Source of the DNA: CBDFFW01 sp965246945 | GTDB lineage: Bacteria; Pseudomonadota; Alphaproteobacteria; UBA11073 | DNA length: 64,000 nt | Direction of reading: 5' to 3' | Assembly: GCA_965246945.1 (NCBI GenBank) | Contig: CBDFFW010000001.1 | Coordinates: 1,116,001 to 1,180,000, forward strand | Shown: positions 18,105 through 26,875 of the stretch, in pieces | Layout of the letters: every line of letters starts with the position of its first letter | How positions within the stretch are numbered: position 1 is the first letter of the stretch | Notes under the pieces: model-generated | The model's database searches: none | Told to the model about the DNA's origin: nothing | Seen by the model: the letters and a program-made list of their open reading frames with translations, nothing else | Translations under genes and position numbers: made by a program

Positions 18105-18496
18105 TGCGTGTTTTTGTTGATGCCAATATTTTATTTTCTGCCGCTTGGCGCGAACAAAATGGGCTTTTAAAATTATGGGAAAATAATGCGTTTCATTTGG
18201 TTACTTCGCCATATGCTTGGCAAGAAGCTGAACGTAATATTTCACTAAAAAAACCAATTGCAATGGCGCGTCTGCAAAAATTATTGGAACCAATTGAAAT
18301 TAGTCAAACAATAGAAGCGCTGAAAAACAATCATCACTTACCGGCAAAGGACCAGCCTATTTTAGCCGCAGCAATTGCGGCCAAATGCATGGTTTTGTTG
18401 ACCGGAGACATAACGCATTTCGGCCATTTATTTAATACGACCGTTGAAGGCGTTCAAATAATGCTGGCTGGTAGTTTCTTGGCGAAATATAGCTAA
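18104..18496 (+). CDS. PIN-domain ribonuclease toxin (VapC-like)
   Basis: A 130-residue PIN-domain protein. The first acidic residue is in VFVDANILFSAAW, Glu in AWQEAERN, and the later acidic pair in KDQPILAAAIAAKCM and LLTGDITHFG, giving the D-E-D-D set expected for an active RNase. ATG 18104 shares a base with the antitoxin stop. It ends 4 bp into the convergent ParA gene. With the AbrB partner this is a type II toxin-antitoxin module. Confidence 0.8.
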   Translation: MRVFVDANILFSAAWREQNGLLKLWENNAFHLVTSPYAWQEAERNISLKKPIAMARLQKLLEPIEISQTIEALKNNHHLPAKDQPILAAAIAAKCMVLLTGDITHFGHLFNTTVEGVQIMLAGSFLAKYS

Positions 18497-19161
18497 GCCG
18501 CTTTTTGCTGTGTTTCCGGCAGCGACAATGCGGCTTTCACTTCCGCGCATAAGGCTTGAATTTCTTGTACGGCGGGATTGTTGTTCATTTCCACCACGCC
18601 CAAACCATGTTGTAAACTTTCCGCATAGCGGATACGGCTGCTGAGCTGGGTTTCGGCAATCGCGGCGCCATATTCGCCCAGTTTATCCTGCATCGCGGCG
18701 GCCAGTTTGGTGCGTTTGGGGACGCGGTTTAAGATCAATAAAACGGGTATCCGCTCGGTCGCGGCCAATTGCAAAGTGGGCTTGGTCGCCCAAATATCCA
18801 CCGGACTGGGTTGCACGGGGATTAGGACAATATCGGCACTGCGGATGGCGGTTTTGGCTTCGGTTTGCGTATGCGGCGGGCTATCGATAATCACGACATC
18901 AAATTCGCGGGCCAGGCGGTCGACCTCGGTCGGTAAGCGCCAACCGGCGGCGGGGCTATGCACCAACGTATTTTTCTCACGCAGGGTGCTGGTTCTTTGG
19001 GTATACCACTGGGTTAGACTGGCTTGTGGATCGATATCCAAGGTGGCCACGGTATAGCCTTGCGACAAAAGTGTGGCCGCCAGTTGCACGGCCAGGGTGG
19101 TTTTACCCGCCCCGCCTTTTTGCTGTGCGACTGTGATTACTTTGCCCCGTGCTTTTGCCAT
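18493..19161 (-). CDS. ParA-family ATPase
   Basis: About 222 residues from ATG 19161, which has GAGG 5 nt upstream; ATG 19164 and an ORF start at 19206 are alternatives. The deviant Walker A is QQKGGAGKTTLAVQLA, the A' segment TLDIDPQASLTQW, and Walker B VVIIDSPPHTQ. This is the short ParA form that places plasmids, proteins or chemoreceptor arrays (ParC/PpfA/MipZ-like relatives). There is no ParB beside it, so chromosome partition is not implied. It is divergent from the pentapeptide-repeat gene, with about 130 bp between them. Confidence 0.8.
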   Translation of the reverse strand: MAKARGKVITVAQQKGGAGKTTLAVQLAATLLSQGYTVATLDIDPQASLTQWYTQRTSTLREKNTLVHSPAAGWRLPTEVDRLAREFDVVIIDSPPHTQTEAKTAIRSADIVLIPVQPSPVDIWATKPTLQLAATERIPVLLILNRVPKRTKLAAAMQDKLGEYGAAIAETQLSSRIRYAESLQHGLGVVEMNNNPAVQEIQALCAEVKAALSLPETQQKAA

Positions 19162-19293
19162 CATATCCTCTACACTTGATAATAAAGAGTTTTGCGCGGC
19201 GGCCAAGCGGTATTTATGAATAAAACCTTAATTTTCGGCCTGTCACTAAAGGTTCACCGCTATTTCGCATGGAATTATGATAAAAATAGAAAG

Positions 19294-20628
19294 ATGCAGG
19301 CAGAAATTACCGACCATATCCGGCCTGTGGCCAAGGAAGAATTGATTGCCATTTTAAGGCGGCATCAGGCTTATTTGCACGGCTATCGCGGCGGGGCGCG
19401 GGCCAATTTAAAGATGCTGGATCTTTCCAACTGGGATTTGGCCGGCATGGATTTGCGGGAAGCGGATTTTACCTGCGCACGGCTGAATAATACCCGGCTA
19501 ACCGGCGCGATTTTAACGGCCAGCACGCTGTATGGGGCGGATTTGTTAAATGCCAATCTGAGCCAGATTGATTTAAGCCGTTGTGATGCGCGCGGTGCGT
19601 GTTTTCGTAATGCCAAACTGCGCAATGCCAAATTGGATGGAGCCGATCTGCGTGAAGCGATTATTTTTTGGCGCAGTAAAAATGGTGAGCTTTCTGCGCT
19701 TAATTCAGACCGCACCGATAAAGATTATGTGGTGCGACAAGCGGATCTCAGTACCTGCGAATTGCAAGGGGCCAGTTTTGTGAAAGCGAATTTGGCCAAA
19801 TGTTTATTCAACGATGCCAATCTGACCCAAGCTAATTTTACCGGCGCGAATATGGTGGCAGTAGATTTAACTGGCAGTAATATGACCGATACTAATGTGA
19901 ATGGCGCGGATCTGCGCGAAGCTAATTTACTGGGTGCGCTGGTCGATACCCAACATCAATTGAAAGCGGCCAAAACAGAAGGCAGCAAAAAAGCCAGCCG
20001 GGTGGACCGCGCGGAAGTGGTGATTGACCATATGTTAATTGCCCATAGTGAATGGCTGGCAAGCAATGGTGCCAACGGCGCACGGTTAGACTTGCAAGGT
20101 TTTATTCTGGAAAAATTTAATTTTGCAAAAAGCAATTTGGTCGCGGCCAAAATGGATTTTGCCGTACTGGCTGAGGCTTGTTTTAAGAACGCCCAATTGG
20201 GCTTTGCCCAGGCCCGCTATATTGATCTGCGCAAAGCCGATTTGCGGGATGTGGAAGCGCAAGGGTGCCATTTTGAACATGGGCATTTTATGCAAGCGGA
20301 TCTTAGCGGCGGGTTGTTCACCCGCGGCAGCATTGGCAATAAACACACGCCCGCGCAAATGGCCTATGCCAATTTCATGAAAGCAAAATTGGTCGGCGCG
20401 GATATGAGCAATGCCGTGCTAGCCAAAAGCAATTTTGAACATAGCAGTTTACGCAATGCCATTTTGAAAAAAGCGGATTTGGCCAATGCTAATTTTAAGG
20501 ATGCAGATTTAACCGGCATTGATTTGCGCGGCGCAAATTTAACCGGTGCAGATTTAACACGCGCCAAACTAGACGGTGCGCAATTAGAAGGTGCCGAGAT
20601 GATTAAAATTATCGGTTTTGAAGGTTAA
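19294..20628 (+). CDS. pentapeptide-repeat protein
   Basis: About 444 residues from ATG 19294. After a short N-terminal region, tandem A(D/N)LXX pentapeptides run over residues 50-130, 150-215 and 270-440 (ADLREANL, GADLTRAKLDGAQLEGAEM and similar), predicted to form right-handed quadrilateral beta-helices. A non-repeat segment rich in Lys, Glu and His (about 220-265) separates two helices. Functions in the family range from gyrase protection (Qnr/MfpA) to scaffolds and secreted effectors. I see no signal peptide from this start. Alternative starts at 19192 and 19216 would add a hydrophobic N-terminus. Confidence 0.8.
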   Translation: MQAEITDHIRPVAKEELIAILRRHQAYLHGYRGGARANLKMLDLSNWDLAGMDLREADFTCARLNNTRLTGAILTASTLYGADLLNANLSQIDLSRCDARGACFRNAKLRNAKLDGADLREAIIFWRSKNGELSALNSDRTDKDYVVRQADLSTCELQGASFVKANLAKCLFNDANLTQANFTGANMVAVDLTGSNMTDTNVNGADLREANLLGALVDTQHQLKAAKTEGSKKASRVDRAEVVIDHMLIAHSEWLASNGANGARLDLQGFILEKFNFAKSNLVAAKMDFAVLAEACFKNAQLGFAQARYIDLRKADLRDVEAQGCHFEHGHFMQADLSGGLFTRGSIGNKHTPAQMAYANFMKAKLVGADMSNAVLAKSNFEHSSLRNAILKKADLANANFKDADLTGIDLRGANLTGADLTRAKLDGAQLEGAEMIKIIGFEG

Positions 20629-20652
20629 TGAAATTGTAATTTAATTTGCTGT

Positions 20653-20766
20653 AACCTCATCCTGAGTAACCTTACATAGCAAAGTGTATCGAAGAATACT
20701 CCAGCGCTAAACACAAATTAAACATCCTTCGATACGCACTCTATAAGTGTTACTCAGGATGAGGTT
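20653..20766. repeat. CCTCATCC-class palindromic repeat
   Basis: A 114-bp inverted repeat: AACCTCATCCTGAG at the left and CTCAGGATGAGGTT at the right are exact reverse complements, with a second inverted pair inside (TATCGAAGAATACTCCAGC against CATCCTTCGATA). Copies with the same inner sequence occur at 42715 and inside ileS. It lies between the convergent pentapeptide and ABC genes and supplies the last codons and stop of the ABC gene. Confidence 0.85.
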
Positions 20767-22571
20767 ATTAATACTTCCTCCCGTAAATAATTTTGCCAAA
20801 GCTGTTTAAATAAACCTTCTTCGGCAACCAGTTGTTGGAAACGACCTTCCTGGATAATTTTACCTTCCTGCATCACATAAATCAGATCAAAGCGGCTGAG
20901 CAGATGTAAGCGGTGCAAGCTGGTGATAATCGTTTTGCCCATATATTCGCTTAAGATACGGTCGAAAATTAGCCCTTCCGTTGCCGGATCAACACTGCTG
21001 GTGGGTTCATCCATTAATAAAATCGCGGCATGCTGCGCAGCGAGCAGGCCGCGGGCCAGGGCCAACCGCTGCTTTTGACCGCCAGATAAATTTACGCCTT
21101 TTTCGCGAATATCGGTTGCCAGGCCATGCGGCAATTCTTTAATGACTTGTTCAAGCGCGGCACAGCGAATAACGCGCTGCAAATCTTCGGCGGCGACATC
21201 CACGCCCAGGGTCATATTATAAAGGATCGTGTTTTCAAAAATTTCAGGTTCTTGCGGCACAAGCATACTGAGCGGGGCAAGCGGTGCTAATGTGCTGAAA
21301 ATTTGATTATCTGCCTGCAGCGTTAAGGGCGTGGTTTGATACAGACCGCGGAGCAATTTTAGCAGGGTTGATTTGCCCGCCCCGCTAGGGCCAACAAAGG
21401 CAATGCGCTGGCCACGCTTAAATTCTAGATTTACATCTGCCAAAACATGTTTTTTGGTACGTGGGTCATCATATTCAAAATGCAAATCGGTGATTTTGAG
21501 CGATTGCCAATTGCCAAGCTGATGATATGTAATTTCCGCCGCTGTTGGTGCCACCAAAGCATCGTAAGCTTCTTGCACCGGTAATACGGCTTGCAGATCG
21601 ACCTGCGCGCGGATGAGTTCTTGCCATAGCCAGGCAAAGCGGAAAAACACTTCATCAATCTGCCGGAAATACTGAAAGACGGTGACTACCGTGCCCAGCA
21701 TAATGGCAGCACCGGCTGCCGTTTGCATGTTGAGATAGCTAAAAATAACGGCGGCCTCGACACAGGTCGCCATAATCATAAACGTGAACCACTTCCATTC
21801 ATTAATAATAATTTCACGTTTCACATGCGGGTAAATAGCATTTAAGCGACGGCCTAATTCGCCGCGCGTGGGTTGGCCCAATTGCAAAGTGATCAGCGTG
21901 GAAATATTGCTAACAAAATCGAACAGGGCCGAGGAGAAATGGTGTTCGGCTTTATTTTGTGCATCATCCGCCGCCATCAACCGTTTATCGAAAAAACCGA
22001 TAACACGGGTGATAACAATGGCAGTTATCAAAGCCGCCAATGCCATATAGGGCGCGATAATCGATAAGCCAACCAATGGGCCGGTAAAGCGCACGGCCGA
22101 TTCAATATACATAAATTGCTGACCGGCCCAGCCATTTAAGCTGTTACCCGCTTTGTTAATGCGGTTAATGGTGCTGCCGGAATGGTGGTCCTGATGCCAG
22201 GCCATGGGCAGTGCCAGAACTTTGGCATAATAATCCTGGAAAAAGTTGGATTTGATTTGGAAAGCGACCTGCCGTTCAATCACACGGGCCGGACCATGGA
22301 AAATCCAAAATACCAGCATGATCCCGACATAAGCGCCGAACCAGTAAGCGACATGGCGAATAACATCATCCCCGCCGGCCTGCAACGTATTGATGATTTT
22401 ACCTAAGACCCAGGGTTGAAACGCAAAAACAATATTGGCGACAATAATCATCGCATGGAAAAGCAGCACTTGCTTGCGTGCCCCGCGGGCGTAACGCCAA
22501 GCGGTTTTCCATAACATTAAATACGCATTGCCACGGGGTGGCGTATCGGTTTGATCATCCGTTAAACTCAT
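20754..22571 (-). CDS. ABC exporter half-transporter (fused TMD-NBD)
   Basis: A 605-residue type IV ABC half-transporter. Six transmembrane helices span about residues 20-320; the nucleotide-binding domain has GPSGAGKSTLLKLL (Walker A), NLSGGQKQRLALARG (signature), ILLMDEPTSSVD (Walker B) and the SLHRL switch, where His follows Leu-free spacing as in MsbA-like exporters. It probably works as a homodimer exporting lipid, peptide or drug; the substrate is unclear. The C-terminus ITSS and stop come from the palindromic repeat. It is the last gene of the rnd-exoD-ABC group. Confidence 0.85.
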   Translation of the reverse strand: MSLTDDQTDTPPRGNAYLMLWKTAWRYARGARKQVLLFHAMIIVANIVFAFQPWVLGKIINTLQAGGDDVIRHVAYWFGAYVGIMLVFWIFHGPARVIERQVAFQIKSNFFQDYYAKVLALPMAWHQDHHSGSTINRINKAGNSLNGWAGQQFMYIESAVRFTGPLVGLSIIAPYMALAALITAIVITRVIGFFDKRLMAADDAQNKAEHHFSSALFDFVSNISTLITLQLGQPTRGELGRRLNAIYPHVKREIIINEWKWFTFMIMATCVEAAVIFSYLNMQTAAGAAIMLGTVVTVFQYFRQIDEVFFRFAWLWQELIRAQVDLQAVLPVQEAYDALVAPTAAEITYHQLGNWQSLKITDLHFEYDDPRTKKHVLADVNLEFKRGQRIAFVGPSGAGKSTLLKLLRGLYQTTPLTLQADNQIFSTLAPLAPLSMLVPQEPEIFENTILYNMTLGVDVAAEDLQRVIRCAALEQVIKELPHGLATDIREKGVNLSGGQKQRLALARGLLAAQHAAILLMDEPTSSVDPATEGLIFDRILSEYMGKTIITSLHRLHLLSRFDLIYVMQEGKIIQEGRFQQLVAEEGLFKQLWQNYLREEVLITSS

Positions 22572-22601
22572 TATTCAATATAATGCCTTAACCTGTCAGT
22601 T

Positions 22602-23258
22602 TCACGCCAGTAGATTACCCAGCCAGGGCCATAAATAATCAACGCAGGTATGCCAGACAAAAGCAAAAAAACGAATATAGATTTCATATAAGGCCAGCGT
22701 AACGCCAATGCCCCAGACCGCACCAATGGTGATGATGACCCCGTCTGCTTCAATCAAACCCAAAGCCATGATAGCCACGGCGGCAGCCTGCGGTAAATTC
22801 GCACCTGGTATGGGTAGAATTAAAATGAAGGCGAAGGCTAGAATAATCAGGGCGATGATCCGTTCGCCCCAACCATCACTTAAAAAACGCCAACGTGGTT
22901 TGATGAGTGTTTCCAGCCAGCGCAAAGCTGGTAAAATAATCTTCGTGGCCTTGGCCAGGGGCGCACGGCCAAATTTACGATCGGCAATAATGCTCGGGAA
23001 AGTGGGATGGCGAATATCGCGCAGTAATTGCCACGCTAACCACAACATCGGCACGCCAGTTAAAGTTGAAAAACCAGTTGGCATGGGCAAGCAATTGGGA
23101 AACGCTAGGATAAAGAGCATAAACCCAAAGGCGCGATCGCCAAGCAAGGTCATTATCTCGCCTAGGGTTATTTCTTCATTCGTATTATCAATGAAAATGG
23201 CTTGCAGCACTGCCGATGTGCGTTGTGCTACAAGGGGTGTTGGCTGTGCGGATAGCAT
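22602..23258 (-). CDS. ExoD-family membrane protein
   Basis: A 218-residue inner-membrane protein of the ExoD (exopolysaccharide synthesis ExoD) family. Typical segments are LGEIMTLLGDRAFGFMLFIL, FPNCLPMPTGFSTLTGVPML and ALIILAFAFILILPIPGANL, with four to five hydrophobic helices. ExoD affects exopolysaccharide production and alkali tolerance in rhizobia, but its biochemical role is unknown. It starts 6 nt after the rnd stop and ends 30 nt before the ABC gene. Confidence 0.8.
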   Translation of the reverse strand: MLSAQPTPLVAQRTSAVLQAIFIDNTNEEITLGEIMTLLGDRAFGFMLFILAFPNCLPMPTGFSTLTGVPMLWLAWQLLRDIRHPTFPSIIADRKFGRAPLAKATKIILPALRWLETLIKPRWRFLSDGWGERIIALIILAFAFILILPIPGANLPQAAAVAIMALGLIEADGVIITIGAVWGIGVTLALYEIYIRFFAFVWHTCVDYLWPWLGNLLA

Positions 23259-23264
23259 ATTTAT

Positions 23265-24413
23265 TTAAGCAACATCGCGCCAAATGGCTTTGGTGCCTTG
23301 TAATCCCAAAGATAATTCACCACGGCGCATGGCTTCGGCTTTAATGCCAAATAGCTCATAACGATAATCCGGAAAGCAATCCTTGGCTTCGCCGCCTTTG
23401 GCAAAAGCACTCAATTGGTCATGGGTGGCAAGCAAGCGGGGATTCAGTTTTATTTCAGCCGCGACCACGCGCAGCAACATTTCGAGCAATTGCATGACGG
23501 TTGAATTGGCTTTTACCGCCCGATGTTCTTGTGTGGGGATCGGCGGGGCAGGTTGGCTGCAAATCTCGGCAATCATTTGCACCAGCGTTTCGGCATCATC
23601 GTTTTTGCGGAAGGACGGGGGCAGGGTGCGCATTTCGCTTAAAGCCGCCGTGCTGGTCGGTTGCAACTCGGCCAATGCGGCCAGCGCTTCATCTTTCATG
23701 ACCCACAAACGGGGCAAATCACGGCGCTGGGCGGTGTGCTCGCGCCAAGCGGCTAATGCTTGCAAACAAGCCCAGGCATAAGGGTCCTTGCTGCGGAATT
23801 TAATTTTTTCCCAGGAACGGGCGGGATCGGGGTGATAGAGATTAAGATCGTTTAAGACCTGCCATTCATGGGCTAGCCAATCGACACGGCCGCGCTCTTT
23901 TAACTGCTCAACCATTTTTTCATACATGGGTGCCAAATAAACGACATCATTGAGCGCGTAACGTTGTTGCGCTTCGGTTAGGGGCCGGCGGGCCCAATCG
24001 GTAAAGCGCTGCGCTTTGGAGAGATGAACGCCCAAAAATGCTTCAACCAATTTGTCGAAAGCTTGTTGATCATCAAAACCCAGGGCCATGGCGGCGACCT
24101 GGGTATCAAAAATGGGCCAGGGCATTTGGCCGGTGGCTTTAACGATAATTTCGACATCCTGTTTGGCAGCATGAAACACTTTGGTAATATGCGGTTGATG
24201 AATAAGCTGCCATAGCGGGGTCAAATCCAAGCCATCGACAAGCGGGTCAACCAACCAGGCACCTTCACGGGTGCCGACCTGGATTAAGCAAAGTTGTGGC
24301 CAGTAACTTTTTTCACGGATGAACTCGGTATCCAACGCCAAATAAGGCGCGTCTTTTAGCATTAAACACAAATCTTCAAGCGCGATTTGTTCGGTAATTA
24401 AACCTAGGATCAT
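23265..24413 (-). CDS. rnd: ribonuclease D
   Basis: A 382-residue RNase D. The DEDDy exonuclease domain (1-190) carries LALDTEFIREKSYWPQLCLI (Exo I), VFHAAKQDVEII (Exo II) and YALNDVVYL (Exo III with the catalytic Tyr). The HRDC domain follows at about 210-290 (AWREHTAQRRDLPRLWVMKD). RNase D trims tRNA 3' ends. Length and order are normal for alphaproteobacteria. It heads a minus-strand group with exoD and the ABC exporter. Confidence 0.92.
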   Translation of the reverse strand: MILGLITEQIALEDLCLMLKDAPYLALDTEFIREKSYWPQLCLIQVGTREGAWLVDPLVDGLDLTPLWQLIHQPHITKVFHAAKQDVEIIVKATGQMPWPIFDTQVAAMALGFDDQQAFDKLVEAFLGVHLSKAQRFTDWARRPLTEAQQRYALNDVVYLAPMYEKMVEQLKERGRVDWLAHEWQVLNDLNLYHPDPARSWEKIKFRSKDPYAWACLQALAAWREHTAQRRDLPRLWVMKDEALAALAELQPTSTAALSEMRTLPPSFRKNDDAETLVQMIAEICSQPAPPIPTQEHRAVKANSTVMQLLEMLLRVVAAEIKLNPRLLATHDQLSAFAKGGEAKDCFPDYRYELFGIKAEAMRRGELSLGLQGTKAIWRDVA

Positions 24414-24452
24414 TTAATGACGATTAGCATGCAGCGCTAAAGATAGCGAGTG

Positions 24453-24773
24453 TTAACGACCTAAATTAAAAGCTGAATTTGCAGTTGGTGCTGCCAGGGA
24501 AACCGGTTGCATCGCTGCCAATTCACGGCGGGTGATCTGAGAAGCTGCAACAATTGCATTTGGGAATAAGGTAGATTTGTCTTTTGATACTTTAAATACT
24601 TCAAATTCAATCGGCGCGAAGTTGTTATTACTAATGTTTCGTTCAACTTGTGCATCAGTAGCTGTTGAACCTTTAGAAACCCGAACTGTTAATGCTGTTT
24701 GAGCAGTGGGCAATCCTTTAACCAGCCAAACATTCGTTGGTGGAGCAGGCGGTAAAGGAGCGTAGGCAACCAT
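24453..24773 (-). CDS. small hypothetical protein
   Basis: A 106-residue open frame on the same strand as its neighbours, not recognised. It is rich in Ala, Val and Pro with a Pro-rich N-terminus (APLPPAPP), no signal peptide and no transmembrane segment. The C-terminus (SLAAPTANSAFNLG) resembles in composition that of the orphan protein at 56281. The ribosome site is weak (TAGAA). It sits between rnd and an ompA-type terminator and could be lineage-specific or spurious. Confidence 0.4.
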   Translation of the reverse strand: MVAYAPLPPAPPTNVWLVKGLPTAQTALTVRVSKGSTATDAQVERNISNNNFAPIEFEVFKVSKDKSTLFPNAIVAASQITRRELAAMQPVSLAAPTANSAFNLGR

Positions 24774-24836
24774 GTTTCTAAAATAATCGGAATCATGCCT
24801 ATTTGCCAGCCAAAAGAATAGTTTCAGGCAATAAAA

Positions 24837-24856
24837 AAGCGGCCCGCAGGCCGCTT
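24837..24856 (-). terminator. intrinsic terminator of the OmpA-type gene
   Basis: AAGCGGCCCGCAGGCCGCTT forms a GC-rich hairpin followed on the minus strand by a T run, 24 nt after the stop of the OmpA-type gene. Confidence 0.85.
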
Positions 24857-24879
24857 CTTCATTTTTGTTTAAGAATGAA

Positions 24880-25908
24880 TTATTCTAGAACGATTGTTAC
24901 CAAACGGTTCAAAGGTTCTTTAACGCCATCGCCAGTTTTCACTGGTGGAGCGGCTTCACCTTTCGCTGCAACAGCGATTTGGCTGGCGGCAACACCCTGT
25001 TTCACTAGACCAGCTTTAACCGCTGCAACACGCTTTTCAGACAATTTCTTGTTGTAAGCGGCTGAACCAGAAGTATCGGCATAACCAGCCAATTTAATGA
25101 CTTGCGGGCTCATTGTTTTTGCATCAGCTGCGGCAGAATTAACTGCTTGTTGGCCTTCGCTGCTCAAAACCGCACTGTTGAATGGGAAGTACACACGGTA
25201 CTCTTTACCCGTTACAGCAGTTTTGGTTTCTTGAGAACGGCTAACCGTTTCCTGCGTACGAACCATTGGCTTTTCAGGCGCATTGAAGTTGTAGTTCATA
25301 CCAACCAAAATTGAATGGTTTTGGTATTCAGTGTCGTAAGACGCACCACCATTACCGCTGTAACCAGGATCTTGGGTCCAGAAGTAGTGATAGCTAACAT
25401 TCAGGTCGATAGCAGGAGTAACATTGTAAGTTACGCCAGCAATACCCTGGTATGCTAAAACAGTGTCGCTCTCGTTAACGCCTGTTGGCGCACCAAGATT
25501 TGCTTTAACGCCAGCCGCACCGATACCGGCACCGACAAATGGTGTTACATGGGTATAATCACGGATACCGTATAGGTTACCCAAATCATAGATTACGTTA
25601 CCCATTGCAGACCAAGCGCTAACATTACCGCTACCACCGGTGCTAACAGAATCGATGTCATTACGACGGTAACCGCCTTCTAGTTCCGTACGGAAACCGT
25701 TACCCCAACGGTAACCTGCATCCGCTAAACCAACCCAGCCGGTATCAAAATCAATATTTGAACCAGCAGGTGTAGAACCAGCTAATGCTGAATCTTGTTC
25801 TAAATTTACGCCACCTTGAACGCCGGTATACCAGCCTTTGCCTTCAGCAGCGTTAGCAGCGCCGGTCAATGCCGCGATTGCTAATGTAGTTAATAAAATC
25901 TTACGCAT
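24880..25908 (-). CDS. OmpA-family outer membrane protein
   Basis: A 342-residue protein. Signal peptide 1-20 (cleavage after ANA), an eight-strand barrel at about 21-190 (GWYTGVQGGVNL ... ILVGMNYNF), a short linker, then an OmpA-like peptidoglycan-binding domain at about 235-342. In the latter, YFPFNSAVLSSEG, LAGYADTSGSAAYN and LSEKRVAAV hold the Asp and Arg that bind diaminopimelate. A good ribosome site (GGGAGAC) precedes ATG 25908. It anchors the outer membrane to murein. Its barrel is similar to that of the next gene, so the two arose by duplication. Confidence 0.9.
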   Translation of the reverse strand: MRKILLTTLAIAALTGAANAAEGKGWYTGVQGGVNLEQDSALAGSTPAGSNIDFDTGWVGLADAGYRWGNGFRTELEGGYRRNDIDSVSTGGSGNVSAWSAMGNVIYDLGNLYGIRDYTHVTPFVGAGIGAAGVKANLGAPTGVNESDTVLAYQGIAGVTYNVTPAIDLNVSYHYFWTQDPGYSGNGGASYDTEYQNHSILVGMNYNFNAPEKPMVRTQETVSRSQETKTAVTGKEYRVYFPFNSAVLSSEGQQAVNSAAADAKTMSPQVIKLAGYADTSGSAAYNKKLSEKRVAAVKAGLVKQGVAASQIAVAAKGEAAPPVKTGDGVKEPLNRLVTIVLE

Positions 25909-26075
25909 AAGATGTCTCCCAAGTCAGAAACTATGTAGTTTTATGTATAACGCCAATAGCAAAGTTGATAATTTAATAAAGAGGTTTGTGGCTGTTGCTT
26001 TTCAGCGACAGTTTTTAAACTATAATTAATAATCATTTATGCGGAATTTATAGTGGTCCGCCCCAAAATTTAAAA

Positions 26076-26093
26076 AGCGGCCCGAAAGCCGCT
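26076..26093 (-). terminator. intrinsic terminator of the small barrel gene
   Basis: AGCGGC-CCGAAA-GCCGCT forms a six-pair hairpin followed on the minus strand by a T run, 35 nt after the stop at 26128. Confidence 0.75.
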
Positions 26094-26127
26094 CATTAAA
26101 CTCATTATAAAGATACCAAATATTTGT

Positions 26128-26808
26128 TTATCTGAATTTATAAGTCAAACCAACCAAAATGGCATGATTATTATATTCACCATCAAAATCTACACCAGTA
26201 TCCGTATTAAATCTGGGGTCTTGGGTCCAAAAATAGCGGTAACTGACACCGAGATCGACTTTATCGTTCAAAGCATAATTAAGGCCAGCAATGCCCTGAT
26301 ATGCCAGCACTGTATCAGTATCATTAATCGGCAGCGGAATACCAAAACCCGGGCCATTAATGGTCGAATCAAGCTTAACACGTGCTACACCGATACCGGC
26401 ACCAACATAAGGCGTAAATGAACTGGTGCTGGCATTATATAAATGGTTTAAATCATAGATAACATTGGCCATAGCCGACCAGCTTGAATAATCACCATCC
26501 GCAGTAGAGCTGGTTGAACCGGTAATCGAACCTGTAGCACTATCCACGTCATTACGGCGGTAACCGCCTTCAATTTCAGTCCGTAGACCGTTGCTCCAGC
26601 GGTAACCAGTATTGGCCAGGCCAACCCAGCCTTCATCAAAACTTTCTGATAAACCTGTGGTGGTCCCATCCGGCCGGCCGTCCAAATCCGCATCATTGGT
26701 ATGATTCCAGCCACCTGCGATACCGACATAAAAGCCTTTGGTATCGGCGGCCTGGGCCGTTGTAGCAATGGCTAAAGCAGCCAAACTGGTTAATAGAATT
26801 TTGCGCAT
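26128..26808 (-). CDS. outer membrane beta-barrel protein (OmpA N-domain-like)
   Basis: A 226-residue protein with a signal peptide (cleavage after AQA near residue 20) and a single eight-strand barrel ending in LVGLTYKFR. Many strands match the neighbouring OmpA-type barrel (TGYRWSNGLRTEIEGGYRRN, VLAYQGIAGLNYAL), but the peptidoglycan-binding domain is absent. Similar surface barrels in Rickettsiales and Brucella (Omp25/31 type) are host-exposed, but no such role can be shown here. It has its own terminator; 25909-26075 between the two genes is promoter space. Confidence 0.8.
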   Translation of the reverse strand: MRKILLTSLAALAIATTAQAADTKGFYVGIAGGWNHTNDADLDGRPDGTTTGLSESFDEGWVGLANTGYRWSNGLRTEIEGGYRRNDVDSATGSITGSTSSTADGDYSSWSAMANVIYDLNHLYNASTSSFTPYVGAGIGVARVKLDSTINGPGFGIPLPINDTDTVLAYQGIAGLNYALNDKVDLGVSYRYFWTQDPRFNTDTGVDFDGEYNNHAILVGLTYKFR

Positions 26809-26875
26809 CGAATCTCCTTATTTAAGAAATTATTACGTTTTATGCATACAAACAATCTCAGAAAAAAAATCTTTA

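Noticed and set aside
18493..19161. ParA as the chromosome-partition ParA linked to the parS-like site
   Set aside because: No ParB neighbour, 34 kb from the site, and the short orphan ParA form is common in other roles.
22571..22753. Minus-strand frame overlapping the end of exoD with a hydrophobic stretch
   Set aside because: Out of frame with ExoD and contained in its 3' end; the ExoD family match explains the sequence.
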